A stretch of DNA of 64,000 bases from assembly GCA_014607495.2 (NCBI GenBank), contig CP053157.1:6138001-6202000 (forward strand), read 5' to 3'. Below, in pieces: positions 48,610 to 57,905 of the stretch. The DNA is from Carposina sasakii (taxonomy: Eukaryota > Arthropoda > Insecta > Lepidoptera > Carposinidae). Made by a program: the position numbers and the translations under genes. The notes beneath the pieces are model-generated. The model saw nothing but the letters and a program-made list of their open reading frames with translations. It was not told the origin of the DNA and made no database searches. Each line of letters opens with the position of its first letter. The first letter of the stretch is position 1.

Positions 48610-49629
48610 TCATTTTATTTTGTCCAAATCGCTATCGTTACGGATGTGGATTACACGAGACTCTTCGTTTTTTCTGAGCAGTATACAGGCGTTCTTTATC
48701 CATAAGAATTTATATTTCTTGGCGCCGGCCATCTGCCTCGCCTTACTAAAAAGGATTTTGTTCTTTCGTGTGAGGTGTTCATTTATATAAAAACGCCTAG
48801 CGTCCGTGACTGCAGCAGCTGTTTTGGCTAAAGGAAATAGCTGGTCGGTAGTCAAAGTACGGCGAACTCTAGCTGCCGCGATGACATCATCACGTAATTT
48901 TTTCGTTGTTAACTGTAGTATAATGTTTTTAGGTCGGGAAGTGGGTGTGCCGGATGCCACTCTATGGACGGATTTAATCTGCGAAACGGTCAAATCCACC
49001 CCAATGAGCTTACCAATCTCCAGTGATAAATCAACCAGATTTTCAGATTTCTTTTCAGGTATGTTCTGTATCTCGAGGTTACAATTCCTGGACATCTGAT
49101 CCATGTCATCGATTTTATTTTGCAGTTCCAGTAAGCTCGCGCGGAGGGTCTCGTTCTCCTGCAAAAACGTAGACCCACTGACATCAGGAATGCCGGCTAT
49201 CTTCTGCTCCAAATCCAGGACGCGCTCCTCGCAGGTCTGAACGCGCTGACCCAATGCCCTCAAATCCTGTGTTATAATGGTTGTGGCCTCATGTATAGCC
49301 AGATTCATGTCCTTGCACCACTGGTCGCGCAGATTTTTGAATTTGGCGTCCATATAGTTCGTCAGTGCCTCTGTGTCCACATTAAGAATAGAATTGGAAG
49401 AGTGCTCGAACACTCTCGGAGAGCCAGCGCTGCTTGCCGAGGCACCGGCAGTCGGTTGCTTCTTAGCCTTGCACACGACGCATTTCCATTTCATTCTATT
49501 CATGGGAAGAATTTTCCGGTACTCCGTCTCAGTCATTTCCGCACAGAGATAATGCATGTAATTATTGCATTGTGAGCACTTAATAGTGTCTTTTTCATTT
49601 AGGGCTTTACAACACTTTCTGCAATCCAT
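48610..49629 (-). CDS. LINE ORF1: PHD finger, coiled coil and L1-like RNA-binding protein, 339 aa
   Basis: I chose the Met at 49629 because MDCRKCCKALNEKD directly opens a PHD-type zinc finger (Cys pairs, then HYLCAEM and CVVC near residue 55); the frame stays open for 61 codons upstream without coding character. Residues about 95-190 form a heptad-like coiled coil (LEQKIAG and LLELQNKIDDMDQMSRN). Then NCNLEIQNIPEKKSENL and the segment to about residue 300 resemble the L1 transposase-22-like RRM and C-terminal domain (IGVDLTVSQIKSVHRV). ORF1 proteins trimerise, coat the element RNA and assist target-primed reverse transcription. The PHD plus L1-like order is known from CR1-related insect LINEs. 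Confidence 0.8.
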   Translation of the reverse strand: MDCRKCCKALNEKDTIKCSQCNNYMHYLCAEMTETEYRKILPMNRMKWKCVVCKAKKQPTAGASASSAGSPRVFEHSSNSILNVDTEALTNYMDAKFKNLRDQWCKDMNLAIHEATTIITQDLRALGQRVQTCEERVLDLEQKIAGIPDVSGSTFLQENETLRASLLELQNKIDDMDQMSRNCNLEIQNIPEKKSENLVDLSLEIGKLIGVDLTVSQIKSVHRVASGTPTSRPKNIILQLTTKKLRDDVIAAARVRRTLTTDQLFPLAKTAAAVTDARRFYINEHLTRKNKILFSKARQMAGAKKYKFLWIKNACILLRKNEESRVIHIRNDSDLDKIK

Positions 49630-49855
49630 TTTGTGGAGCTCAGCGACCTCTGGTGTATAAGTTGGTAAACAGTTAGAACGACACCTTACAGAAATGTCGA
49701 GATCCCGTTTAGGAACGTCGATAAAAGTAATCCTTATTCCTCCGCGCCAGATAAGGTAAAGCTGCCAGGTCAAAACAACAGATGGCGCTAGGTGATGGTT
49801 CAGTCGAATCAATACAATCAGACAGGACTAGGGGCAATGTTTCTTGTTAAAAAAA

Positions 49856-49935
49856 GAAAAAGAAAACAAAAATAAATTATGTTGCCTGCGGCAGGAATCG
49901 AACCAATGCCTTTTATCTTCCCAAAAATTCCAACG
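49856..49935 (-). repeat. tRNA-derived SINE fragment
   Basis: The minus strand carries the B box GGTTCGATTCCTGCC and a recognisable T arm; the 5' half is degenerate. It lies directly upstream of the LINE 5' end and is followed on the minus strand by a T-rich tail. Confidence 0.5.
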
Positions 49936-51003
49936 CCTCTGCAGAAGTATCCAATTAAGCTTACAAGTGGCGGTCGAAATTTCGGAGTAGTATGTAACGT
50001 TTACAAAGCTCTTCAAAGGTACTGTGTTGAGGTCCAAAGTCCAGTCGACACTACACGTAACACTTTAACGGTATTTTTTTTGGTTTATTTTGAGATTAAA
50101 CACAATATAAATGCACAGTTTTTCGTATTTGTTGCACTAATTTATTCATTAGGTCATAAGTAACGATCCAGTAAAAAATCGATTAGAAGTAGCAACTATT
50201 TACACGGTTTTGGTGTTTAAATTTTACAAGGGATCACAATATACGTCTTCTCACTAACGACACTCGACGAAATGTTAGTACAGACACAGCTATAATATAT
50301 GTATCCGAAGATCAATTGTGACATCTCATAAAACAGCCTATATCTTCAATATTTGCCTCATACATTTATGTACAAATATAAGATCTATGTGCACAAATAT
50401 ACGACGCCATAACAAAACTCAAGGAGAGAGAGAGTAAATAATGCGGAGTGTTATTTGATGGGATATTTTCACACATTTTGGTGTAATTGCATATTGTTGT
50501 AGTGAAGATTGCTCTGTTATCGTTTTGTGTGCGGTATTTGTTATTAGAATGTTATAATTAATTACTACCAGGTTTATTTTAATATCTGAATAAGTCTGTA
50601 ATTTCGTGGTAATGTGAAAATTTGCTTATTTACAAACATCTTAAAATAATATGCCTAATGATTACCTATTTATTACACGGCTTGAGTTGGTTAGACAGAA
50701 ACATCAAAATGTCTGTAATAAGAAAAACCTTTGTCTAATCGCAAAAACTTATACATCTCTGTCATTACGAAGAAAGAAAATGAAGAAGTAAACCAAAATA
50801 TGATATTGCCAGTAAATCCCAGCTTGCTGTAATTACGCAGGGGAAGTTTTGTACGTGCTCGCCGTACAGTGCGGTACTTGTATACTGTTGTTTACACGAG
50901 AGCTATGTTACTACACATACATTTATATTGGTTACTCTGTTACATTGATCACTGATTTACAAACGTATAAAATTTTACACTTTATCCCCTCTAGGGCTCT
51001 TTA
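49936..51003. other. No gene seen
   Basis: Non-coding AT-rich sequence between the LINE and the next MITE. Confidence 0.35.
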
Positions 51004-51295
51004 GTCAACTCATCCCGATATTACAAATCTTTAAACAATTTTTAAAGATTAAAAAAAAACATTTATTTTGGTCGAAAAATAATAATATAAAACTAAATAA
51101 TAAAAATTGCCGTTGTTTTATTAATATGTACTTTATACTACGTGAAGGTAATTGAAATCTTAGTTTCAAAATACGTAAATCTACTGTCAAAAAATTTTGT
51201 TCGCGACTGTATAAATCATAAAAAGTATCAGTGGGATGAGTTGACCGATTCAAAACATTAAAAATAGGTCAACTCATCCCGCGCGATGAGTTGAC
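51004..51295 (+). mobile_element. 'gtcaactcatc' MITE, complete copy, with internal hairpin
   Basis: Starts gtcaactcatcccg (51004) and ends gatgagttgac (51295), an 11-bp terminal inverted repeat. The same word forms an internal hairpin at 51233-51246 and 51267-51280 (14-bp perfect arms). It is nearly identical to 44431-44632, so the two copies spread recently. Confidence 0.75.
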
Positions 51296-51596
51296 CTATT
51301 TTTATATATTTTATAATTTATTGCACCTATAAAAAAGTATAACGACCTTGTGTTTTAGTACCTTACTCGAAACCATGGGTTCTTAATAAAGGATTTTTCA
51401 CACTACACCGGTAAATCGCAGGTTTTGACTTCGAAGTCAGCGCGAGCGACTTGCTTAGCAGTTAATTTTAGTTTTGGTTCTGTTCTGGTTTTTTGACAGC
51501 GTTTCAGACATTTCCGACGTCTTTTTTTACTCTAAACGTTGTAAAAAATTTAAGCGTTGTAAAAATTTTAACCGTTGCTTTGAAAAAAAATTTAAA

Positions 51597-51780
51597 TCAC
51601 TACATATTATAAAACAAAGTCGCTTGCCGCTGTCTGTCCGTCCCTATGTACGCTTAGATCTTTCAAACTAGGGAACGGATATTGATGCGGTTTTTTTAAT
51701 AGAGTGATTCACGAGGAAGGTTTATATGTACCTATATAGTATCAGCACTGTACCCGTGCGAAGCCGGGGCGCGTCGCTAG
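51597..51780 (+). mobile_element. Non-autonomous Helitron, copy B (184 bp)
   Basis: 5' TCACTACATATTATAAAAC after A, and 3' gcgtcgCTAG before T. A GC-rich hairpin region cccgtgcgaagccgggg lies 15-20 bases before the 3' end. This fits Helitron structure exactly; it is non-coding. Confidence 0.85.
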
Positions 51781-51800
51781 TTTTATATAAAACTACTTAA

Positions 51801-51945
51801 ATAACGTTGCCAATATGTAATTTAGAAAAGAGATGGTAAAATTCGTCATCCGAGTAATTGACCCGGTAGCTCAGTGGTTAGAGCGGCTGGCACGGTTTGC
51901 AGTGGTCGTGGGTTCGATTCCCACTCGGGTGAAGAATTTTTTCCA
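51801..51945 (+). repeat. Second copy of the tRNA-like repeat
   Basis: Shares about 50 bp upstream (ataacgttgccaatatgtaa, then gagatggtaaaattcgtcat) and the downstream gaagaatttttt with the inverted copy at 37143-37272. The tRNA-like unit is 51860-51932, with A box TAGCTCAGTGGTTAGAGC and B box GGTTCGATTCC. The anticodon arm is longer than in a true tRNA and holds a bulge, so I do not call a tRNA gene. Confidence 0.75.
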
Positions 51946-52730
51946 TTTCTTTATTAATAATTTTATAAAACTACTTAAGTATAGCGTTACGTTTTTGGTT
52001 GTGGTTTAGTTTTGGCAAATACGTTCAGCAATAGCGCGATTGCCCTCCTGTTAACAAGGATGAACCACTGGTGGCATAATGTGTCAATTCAAAGGAAAAT
52101 ATATATTCTATTGAGGTAAATAATGATTTTAAACAAACAGCTCACTTTTCTAAAACTAACAGATAAATAAATGATAAAATCAATGATAAAATAAAAACCC
52201 TTTTAATAAGATAATAGCGGACTACTGAGAGCCAAGATATTAATAAAATACGCTATTAGAAAGACGTAAAAAGTTAAGATGTAAGGAATTTCCTCCTTCG
52301 TTATATCTCCCTTTTTTACATATTTTAGTTTTATGATAAATTAATCTATGTTGCATTTTGTTTTTGACTAAGTTTTTTTGTTGTTGATGTATCATGTTTG
52401 GTCATTAAAATGCTAATAGGGCATGTTCATATTACATTATTAGATAGTGTTTAGAAGAGTGCTTTGATAGAAACGTGTAAACGCTTCTCAATTCTATTAC
52501 TAAAGCACGTTCCTCTCTAGTTGTACAAAAGCGCTATACTGAACACCAATCGTGCTATAACAAAAATCCTTAGTTTTTCAAGGTAAACATTTCTAAACAG
52601 TTTAACTTTGATAGATATTTCTTACACATCGCTGTTAACTGTTATAGAAAACCATATTTTGAGAGTATTGAATTGAAGTGTATACTATTGTGATAACAGA
52701 TATTATCAACAGACCATTTGAGTACACCTA
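51946..52730. other. No gene seen
   Basis: Non-coding AT-rich sequence before the fourth Helitron. Confidence 0.35.
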
Positions 52731-53054
52731 TCTATCTATACATATAATAAAAATGTAACGGATCGCTGTCTGTACATGGAAGATATACCTATAAGAAAAA
52801 ATATTATACAATACCTTTATCAACGCAATAGTACCCAAAACAATGATTTTTTTAATTTTTGTCTGTTTGTCGGTTTGTCTGTGCATTTGTACACGCTAAT
52901 CTCAGAAACGGCTTAACCGATTTCGATGCAGTTTTCAGGAATATATTGTGACAGGTCCCACTTAACATATAGGCTACTTTTTATCCCGGGAAAATGTCGA
53001 TATTTTGTTTTTTTTTCTGTAGTCCACGCGGACGGAGTCGCGGGCGTCCACTTG
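52731..53054 (+). mobile_element. Non-autonomous Helitron, copy D
   Basis: 5' TCTATCTATACATATAATAA after A; 3' cgtccaCTTG before T (a mutated CTAG). The interior includes ctcagaaacggcttaaccga, tttttatcccgggaaaatgt and gtccacgcggacggagtcgc, shared in reverse with copy A. It abuts the left side of the Polinton-like element. Confidence 0.75.
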
Positions 53055-53300
53055 TTAAGAAATATGTTAGAAATCACCACAACCTTCGAAATGCAACAAC
53101 CTTCATGTCGAATTTCCTACTTTACAGCAAATTCGATAGTGTTACAACTGTTCAATTGAGGTTTATCTGGTATGCACTTCGCGATTGGGCCACAGGGAGT
53201 CTTATAATATCGGAAAACTTGGGGTTCGTTTTTATGAAGGTAGAATAAAGAGGATATGCTATAATACACCTAAAACCAATGTAGCCTACGCCAGTAGTAA

Positions 53301-53343
53301 GTTATTGGGCACACCATCCCCAATTTTGGGTGTGCCCAATAAC
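53301..53343. repeat. Perfect 15-bp inverted repeat (hairpin)
   Basis: gttattgggcacacc (53301-53315) and ggtgtgcccaataac (53329-53343) are perfect complements with a 13-base spacer. It lies about 270 bases left of the first Polinton gene. It may lie in or near the element's left terminal region; the true terminus was not resolved. Confidence 0.8.
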
Positions 53344-53610
53344 AGCAATTAATTTTGATTGACTTACATAGCTCCCTCGTCGAAGCGTGCCACCATTGTA
53401 TCACATCACTCATGTTTACATTTCTATAATCTTAAAACAGTAATAGTTATTTTATGTTCAAATTCAGAACAGCTATTAAATTACAACATAAGTCTAAGAG
53501 TATTGTAAGGAGAACAATATTAATTTTGATTATATATTTCTGTACATAGAACGTGTCAGAGCAAGCATATCGTGCCCGTGTAAGTAATCATATTTGTTTC
53601 GCGATTGATT

Positions 53611-53865
53611 CTATTTTTGAGTTTTATAGCCACATAAAAAACAAAAAGCGATCATCGGCAGAACTCCGTCTGGTTGATCGTAATCTTCTAATTTGTGATT
53701 CTTTTGATGTCCATCACAAGGCGTAAAGTATGGGAAAATATCTTTGTCTTCGATCAAGCTTTGAGGTAATAAACCATTTATGTACCACTTTCTGATATCA
53801 TTAGTAAAGTGGTTTAGAATAATCGATTTATCTAACGACTGAATAACTTCTTTACATAGTGTCAT
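53611..53865 (-). CDS. Unknown 84-aa protein at the left end of the element
   Basis: Met-initiated open frame divergent from the ATPase gene. The product is mixed charged and aromatic and ends with a CFLCGYKTQK segment; two cysteines spaced C-x2-C could be part of a metal site. No family recognised. Placement at the outer edge of the element and an intact frame make it a plausible accessory gene. Confidence 0.5.
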   Translation of the reverse strand: MTLCKEVIQSLDKSIILNHFTNDIRKWYINGLLPQSLIEDKDIFPYFTPCDGHQKNHKLEDYDQPDGVLPMIAFCFLCGYKTQK

Positions 53866-54041
53866 ATTTGTATTTGTGTTAATATTTTATTCCTGCTTTG
53901 CGTCCAACCGCCTGTGTTCATATTACAATAGTGAAAAGATTTACGAAAATTACAAACTTAAATATACTTGTATATAATAATGTAAAAAATATAATAAGCA
54001 TCATTCCATTGTCGTCCATACTGGTAAGAAGACAAATTATT

Positions 54042-54728
54042 ATGAAATTTATAAAACAACCTCAAACATTATGCGTTAAAAATATTTGCATCGAGCCACA
54101 AAATGTAAGTCACCGTCATAACAAACTATTGCCGAATACAATTCGTTGTATTATTTGTGGACCTTCAAATTGTGGGAAGACTAATTTAATGATTGGTTTA
54201 ATTTTACATGAAAATGGGCTGAACTTCAAAAATATTTACGTTTATTCCAAAACCCTTTATCAACCAAAGTATATTTTTCTAGAGTCAGTTTTGAAAAGAG
54301 TGCCTGATGTATCATTTCTAAAGTTTAGTGAAAATGATCAAGTATTGAGTACACATGATGCCAAACCTCATTCTGTAATAATATTCGATGATATTGCTTG
54401 TGAAAATCAAAATAATGTCCGAGATTATTTTGCCATGGGTAGGCATAAAAATATTGATTCCTTCTATTTAAATCAAACCTACAGTAAAATTCCTAAACAA
54501 CTAATTAGGGATAATGCTAATTTAATAATTATTTTTAAGCAAGACGAAATCAATATGAAACATATCTACGATGAACACGCTTACACTGATATGACGTGGT
54601 ATGAGTTTCGAAAAATGTGTTCAAGAATTTGGGAGAAACCATATAATTACTTAGTAATCAACAAAGATTGCAGCAAGAACAAAGGATGCTATCGTAACAA
54701 ATTTGACACTTTTGTAGTCTTTGATTGA
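54042..54728 (+). CDS. DNA-packaging ATPase (FtsK/HerA-type, A32-like), 228 aa
   Basis: Walker A GPSNCGKT at about residues 40-47, Walker B SVIIFDDIA at about 111-119, and a downstream QTYSKIPKQLIRDN segment typical of the A32-like genome-packaging ATPases of Polintons and large DNA viruses. The enzyme pumps element DNA into preformed capsids using ATP. I take ATG 54042 (MKFIKQPQ) as the start, although the frame is open back to an ATG at 53898. The extra 48 residues are hydrophobic and basic, unlike the family N-terminus. It is the first plus-strand gene of the element. Confidence 0.85.
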   Translation: MKFIKQPQTLCVKNICIEPQNVSHRHNKLLPNTIRCIICGPSNCGKTNLMIGLILHENGLNFKNIYVYSKTLYQPKYIFLESVLKRVPDVSFLKFSENDQVLSTHDAKPHSVIIFDDIACENQNNVRDYFAMGRHKNIDSFYLNQTYSKIPKQLIRDNANLIIIFKQDEINMKHIYDEHAYTDMTWYEFRKMCSRIWEKPYNYLVINKDCSKNKGCYRNKFDTFVVFD

Positions 54729-54747
54729 TTGTTACATAAATACTATC

Positions 54748-54758
54748 TAGGTATATAT
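54748..54758 (+). promoter_or_regulatory. TATA-like candidate promoter
   Basis: taggtatatat occurs 78 bases before the chosen start of the DUF8207-like gene. The same 11-mer occurs at 57144-57154, 51 bases before the PLA2 gene. Such sites would permit separate late transcripts; AT-rich background makes chance matches possible. Confidence 0.3.
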
Positions 54759-54825
54759 ACGAATGTTTTATTCTTACCACATTATTATTGATTAATACGC
54801 AGTGGATAGTATAACAAATTTAAAA

Positions 54826-55764
54826 ATGGAACAATCATTAAAACACAAAGTTGTGAACGCTGCTGAAGCTGTAAAGAGAAAAGTTCGTAAAATGCGTGAT
54901 CTCGAGACGGATCGTAACAAAACATTGGAATCGGTCTTTAAACCTGTAACAGATCCTCTCAATGAAATTGTTCACCGCAACAAAAACTTAGAAATTAATA
55001 AGAAATCAAGTGAACGCCTAATAACGTCAAAAATGGAGGATGGTAATAAGTCTTTCATGAATAAAACATTAAAAAGAAAGCCAAGCATCACTATTGACGA
55101 TTATGCATCCGAGGAAGAGGAAATCAATAATGATGAAACTGATGATAACACTTCTATCGGAAACGAATCTTTTAAGTCTATGGATTCTTATGTTGGAAAA
55201 AATACATCATCTTGGTCTTTATCTTCTGAGGTACTAGATAATGTACCTTTTGGAGTAAGAATTACAAATGGAAAATTAATGCTTGGTTCGAGTACAATCG
55301 ATCTTAATGATAATACTATTGCTGTAGCAGGAAATACGTATGTAACTACACCGGGCTTGAAACAACTTTTGCTCCAAAAAAACCCTGATCTAAGTATTAT
55401 AACTAGTGACGATTTAAAAAAATATAAGACTATGTTAATAGATACTAATGCGCATCGTCGAGACTATGATCCTGAAAAGGCTATAAAAAGTAATAAGGGT
55501 CAGAAGTACTTGCAAATTATTAAACCATTATTCCGTATGAGTAAAGAGTCTCCTAGTACCATCACACAAAGAAAAGGAGAAGGTTTACCTATTAGGAAGC
55601 AATGGAAGAAAAATATAGATTTTGTGTATTGGAATGATCCGAACGAACTTGTAGATAGATTAAAACTGTTGATTGCATCCAAAGATGCTGGTAACACTGG
55701 GTTAGATAACGAAATAATATCTATTGTAGAAGAATTACGTGAGGGTGGTATTATCAATCAATAA
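54826..55764 (+). CDS. DUF8207-like structural or DNA-associated protein, 312 aa
   Basis: Start taken at ATG 54826 (MEQSLKHKVV). The N-terminal 60 residues are basic and helical, the middle is Ser/Asp/Glu-rich, and the C-terminal half has a conserved globular look: PFGVRITNGKLMLG, TPGLKQLLLQKNPDL, then RRDYDPEKAIKSNKG. This resembles the DUF8207 family found in insect Polinton-like elements. Function is not known. Basic N-terminus and position between packaging ATPase and fibre/integrase genes suggest a virion core or DNA-binding role, as inference. Confidence 0.6.
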   Translation: MEQSLKHKVVNAAEAVKRKVRKMRDLETDRNKTLESVFKPVTDPLNEIVHRNKNLEINKKSSERLITSKMEDGNKSFMNKTLKRKPSITIDDYASEEEEINNDETDDNTSIGNESFKSMDSYVGKNTSSWSLSSEVLDNVPFGVRITNGKLMLGSSTIDLNDNTIAVAGNTYVTTPGLKQLLLQKNPDLSIITSDDLKKYKTMLIDTNAHRRDYDPEKAIKSNKGQKYLQIIKPLFRMSKESPSTITQRKGEGLPIRKQWKKNIDFVYWNDPNELVDRLKLLIASKDAGNTGLDNEIISIVEELREGGIINQ

Positions 55765-55828
55765 ATGTCGATGTTAAACCTAGATTAGCTCACTTTACTT
55801 TCAACCTCTCAACTTATCCGATATCAAC

Positions 55829-56200
55829 ATGAATATCGATAAATTCGGACATCACGTTCACAAAAGAATGCGGTTTATGGACATGATTTCAAATGAAAAT
55901 AATAATAATATACTGAAATTGGAAAATGGTGAATTTAATTTAAAAACAGCAAGAATGAGGGGTATAAGAATGCCTACTGAATTAGATGATATTGTAAACA
56001 AAGAATATGTTGATAAAATTGTATCGAAATTTTACATAAAAGAGGAAGTTGACTCATTGCTTAACAATTCACATACAAATATTTTACATAATATTGAAAC
56101 AATGATAAAAGCTTTAAAAGTAACTATACCACATATTATCGATCAGTATATTCAGAATATTTACAGTAACGCGAACTTGAACCAAGTTAGACCTTCATAA
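55829..56200 (+). CDS. Short fibre-like protein, 123 aa
   Basis: Residues about 30-65 (FNLKTARMRGIRMPTELDDI, then VNKEYVDKI) match the repeat unit of trimeric phage and viral fibres (xxMxGIxxPTxxxDAVNKxYVD), in which a strand-turn is followed by a helix. The C-terminal half is a likely amphipathic coiled coil (VDSLLNNSHTNILHNIETM). A role as a vertex spike or fibre, or a trimerisation module, is inference. Its stop codon overlaps the integrase start (TAATG, 56198-56202). Confidence 0.5.
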   Translation: MNIDKFGHHVHKRMRFMDMISNENNNNILKLENGEFNLKTARMRGIRMPTELDDIVNKEYVDKIVSKFYIKEEVDSLLNNSHTNILHNIETMIKALKVTIPHIIDQYIQNIYSNANLNQVRPS

Positions 56201-57138
56201 TGATAAAACAACAAGTTGTTAATGAAATCCATAAAGCTGCGCGAAAAAATTTCATTCGAAGGTCTGTTGTGTTGAAAGGAATTGATGACTTATGGCAAGC
56301 TGATCTGATTGATTTCCAAAATTTAAAAAAGTTTAACTCTGGGTTTAATTATATTTTAGTTGTGATAGATTGTTTCTCAAAATTTGCTTGGGCAAAACCA
56401 CTAAAATCAAAAACTAAAACCGAAATCTCAAATGCCTTCGCAAGCATATTACAAAAATATCATCGTCACCCTAATTATCTACAAACTGATATGGGAACAG
56501 AGTTCTATAATGATGTTTTTAGAAGGTTGTTATTGTCTGTAAATATTAAACATTATTCAACTTATTCAACTAAAAAGGCATCTATAGTTGAACGATTTAT
56601 TAAAACACTAAAAAATAACTTATTTAAAAAATTTAGTCTAAATGGAAGTTATAAATGGATAGGTAAGCTGCTGACTAATGTAATGTATACATATAATAAT
56701 ACAAAACATAGTACCACTAACTTCAAACCATCCGATGTTGATAATTGTAACAAGTCGTTAGTAATGAAAAATATTTTAAAATCACAAAATAAAAACAGGA
56801 AGAATAATTACAAAAATAAGTTTCATGTCGGTGATTATGTTCGTATTAGTAAATATAAAAAATGCTTTGAAAAGGGGTACACACCAAACTGGTCAACGGA
56901 AATATTTATCATCAAAAAAGTTAATAATACCTGCCCTATAACTTATTTAATAGAAGACCAACAAAAACAACCTATATTAGGTACTTTTTATGAACAAGAA
57001 CTTCAAAAAACAAAATATTATAATATTTATTTAATAGAGAAAGTTATTAAAAAGAAAGGTAATAAATTGTTCGTGAAGTGGCTTGGTCTAAACAATGATA
57101 GTAATAGCTGGATTGATAAAAATGCTATAGTGAATTAA
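56200..57138 (+). CDS. Retroviral-type integrase with C-terminal chromodomain, 312 aa
   Basis: The rve catalytic core has D35 (QADLIDF), D97 (LQTDMGTEF) and E131 (ASIVERFIKTLK), the DDE triad with 33 residues between the second Asp and Glu. WIGKLL and YNNTKHSTTNFKPS follow. Around residues 200-260 is an SH3-like segment (KFHVGDYVRISKYK, GYTPNWSTEIF), and the C-terminus (about 268-312) ends in a chromodomain pattern (LIEKVIKKKGNKLFVKWLG, then SWIDKNAI). It inserts the element into chromosomes, and the chromodomain may target methylated histones. No N-terminal HHCC zinc finger is visible. The triad is intact. Confidence 0.92.
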   Translation: MIKQQVVNEIHKAARKNFIRRSVVLKGIDDLWQADLIDFQNLKKFNSGFNYILVVIDCFSKFAWAKPLKSKTKTEISNAFASILQKYHRHPNYLQTDMGTEFYNDVFRRLLLSVNIKHYSTYSTKKASIVERFIKTLKNNLFKKFSLNGSYKWIGKLLTNVMYTYNNTKHSTTNFKPSDVDNCNKSLVMKNILKSQNKNRKNNYKNKFHVGDYVRISKYKKCFEKGYTPNWSTEIFIIKKVNNTCPITYLIEDQQKQPILGTFYEQELQKTKYYNIYLIEKVIKKKGNKLFVKWLGLNNDSNSWIDKNAIVN

Positions 57139-57143
57139 TAAAG

Positions 57144-57154
57144 TAGGTATATAT
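57144..57154 (+). promoter_or_regulatory. TATA-like candidate promoter
   Basis: taggtatatat, identical to 54748-54758, in the only sizeable gap between plus-strand genes before the PLA2 gene. Confidence 0.3.
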
Positions 57155-57194
57155 TAAGCGTATAGTTAAATGCTATAACATTAGTTATTAGACG

Positions 57195-57905
57195 ATGCGT
57201 GGTGGAGGACTTGTAAACACGATCATAAATAATCTACCATTTGAAGCACATTTACCTGGATACAACTATTGTGGACCTGGAACTAGATTACAAGAGCGCT
57301 TATTGCGTGGTGATAAAGGAGTTAACGCGTTAGATGAGGCTTGCAAGTTGCACGACATTGCTTATATTAATTCGGATTTACCTGTGAGACATAAAGCAGA
57401 CTTAGAACTGTTGAATATGGCTAAACAACGTCTAAAATCGAAAGATGCAGGTAAAGGAGAAAAACTTGCATCATGGTTAGTGAGTAAAGTAATGAAAACT
57501 AAATTAAAGATGGGAGCCGGTGTTAAGACATTTAAAGGATTAGTATCAAATATACGATCTCAAATTCGAAGAAAGAAACCTAAAAACACAAACACAGCTA
57601 TTAAATATGCATATTTAGCTGCTAAAAAACTTTTTCCAAAAAAACATAAAATCCGAGTACCACGTGTCATTCCTTTACCCAAAACAGGAGGAATTCTTCC
57701 CCTAATACCGATATTCGCTGGATTATCAGCTTTAGGAAGTTTAGCAGGAGGAGCAGCAACGTTAGCTCGTACCATCAACGACATTCGACAAAATCGTCAG
57801 AGGCCTGAATCACAACGAAAGGAAACTATATCAATAGGCAAAGGTTTATACATCAAACCGTACAAAAAAGGTAGTGGATTATTTGTGAATTGTTCAAAAA
57901 ACTAA
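57195..57905 (+). CDS. PLA2-domain virion protein, 236 aa
   Basis: The N-terminal 80 residues contain a parvovirus-VP1-type phospholipase A2: calcium loop YNYCGPGT at about 23-30 and the catalytic pair in EACKLHDIAY at about 48-57 (His53, Asp54). In parvoviruses this enzyme breaches endosomal membranes during entry; the same role is inferred here. A long basic middle (RRKKPKNTN, KKLFPKKHK) is followed by a hydrophobic small-residue segment at about 174-195 (PLIPIFAGLSALGSLAGG), as in adenovirus-like minor capsid proteins, and the end YKKGSGLF. The last codons are TCA AAA AAC TAA, so a slippery heptamer abuts the stop. Confidence 0.85.
   Translation: MRGGGLVNTIINNLPFEAHLPGYNYCGPGTRLQERLLRGDKGVNALDEACKLHDIAYINSDLPVRHKADLELLNMAKQRLKSKDAGKGEKLASWLVSKVMKTKLKMGAGVKTFKGLVSNIRSQIRRKKPKNTNTAIKYAYLAAKKLFPKKHKIRVPRVIPLPKTGGILPLIPIFAGLSALGSLAGGAATLARTINDIRQNRQRPESQRKETISIGKGLYIKPYKKGSGLFVNCSKN

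Larger units (their letters stand above)
44902..49826 (-). mobile_element. Near-intact CR1/Jockey-type non-LTR retrotransposon (LINE)
   Basis: Minus-strand element with a PHD-containing ORF1 (49629-48610), a middle hydrophobic ORF (48555-48028) and an endonuclease/reverse-transcriptase ORF2 (48038-45174). It ends in a 3' tail of (AAAT)n repeats at about 44930-44902, as in CR1-clade elements that finish on short tandem repeats rather than poly(A). All three frames are open, so the copy is young. No flanking duplication was identified with confidence. The 5' boundary is approximate and abuts a tRNA-like SINE fragment at about 49856. Confidence 0.85.

Noticed and set aside
53898..54041. Upstream ATG extending the packaging ATPase by 48 residues
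   Set aside because: The extension is hydrophobic and basic and unlike the family; the ATG at 54042 starts just before the conserved domain.
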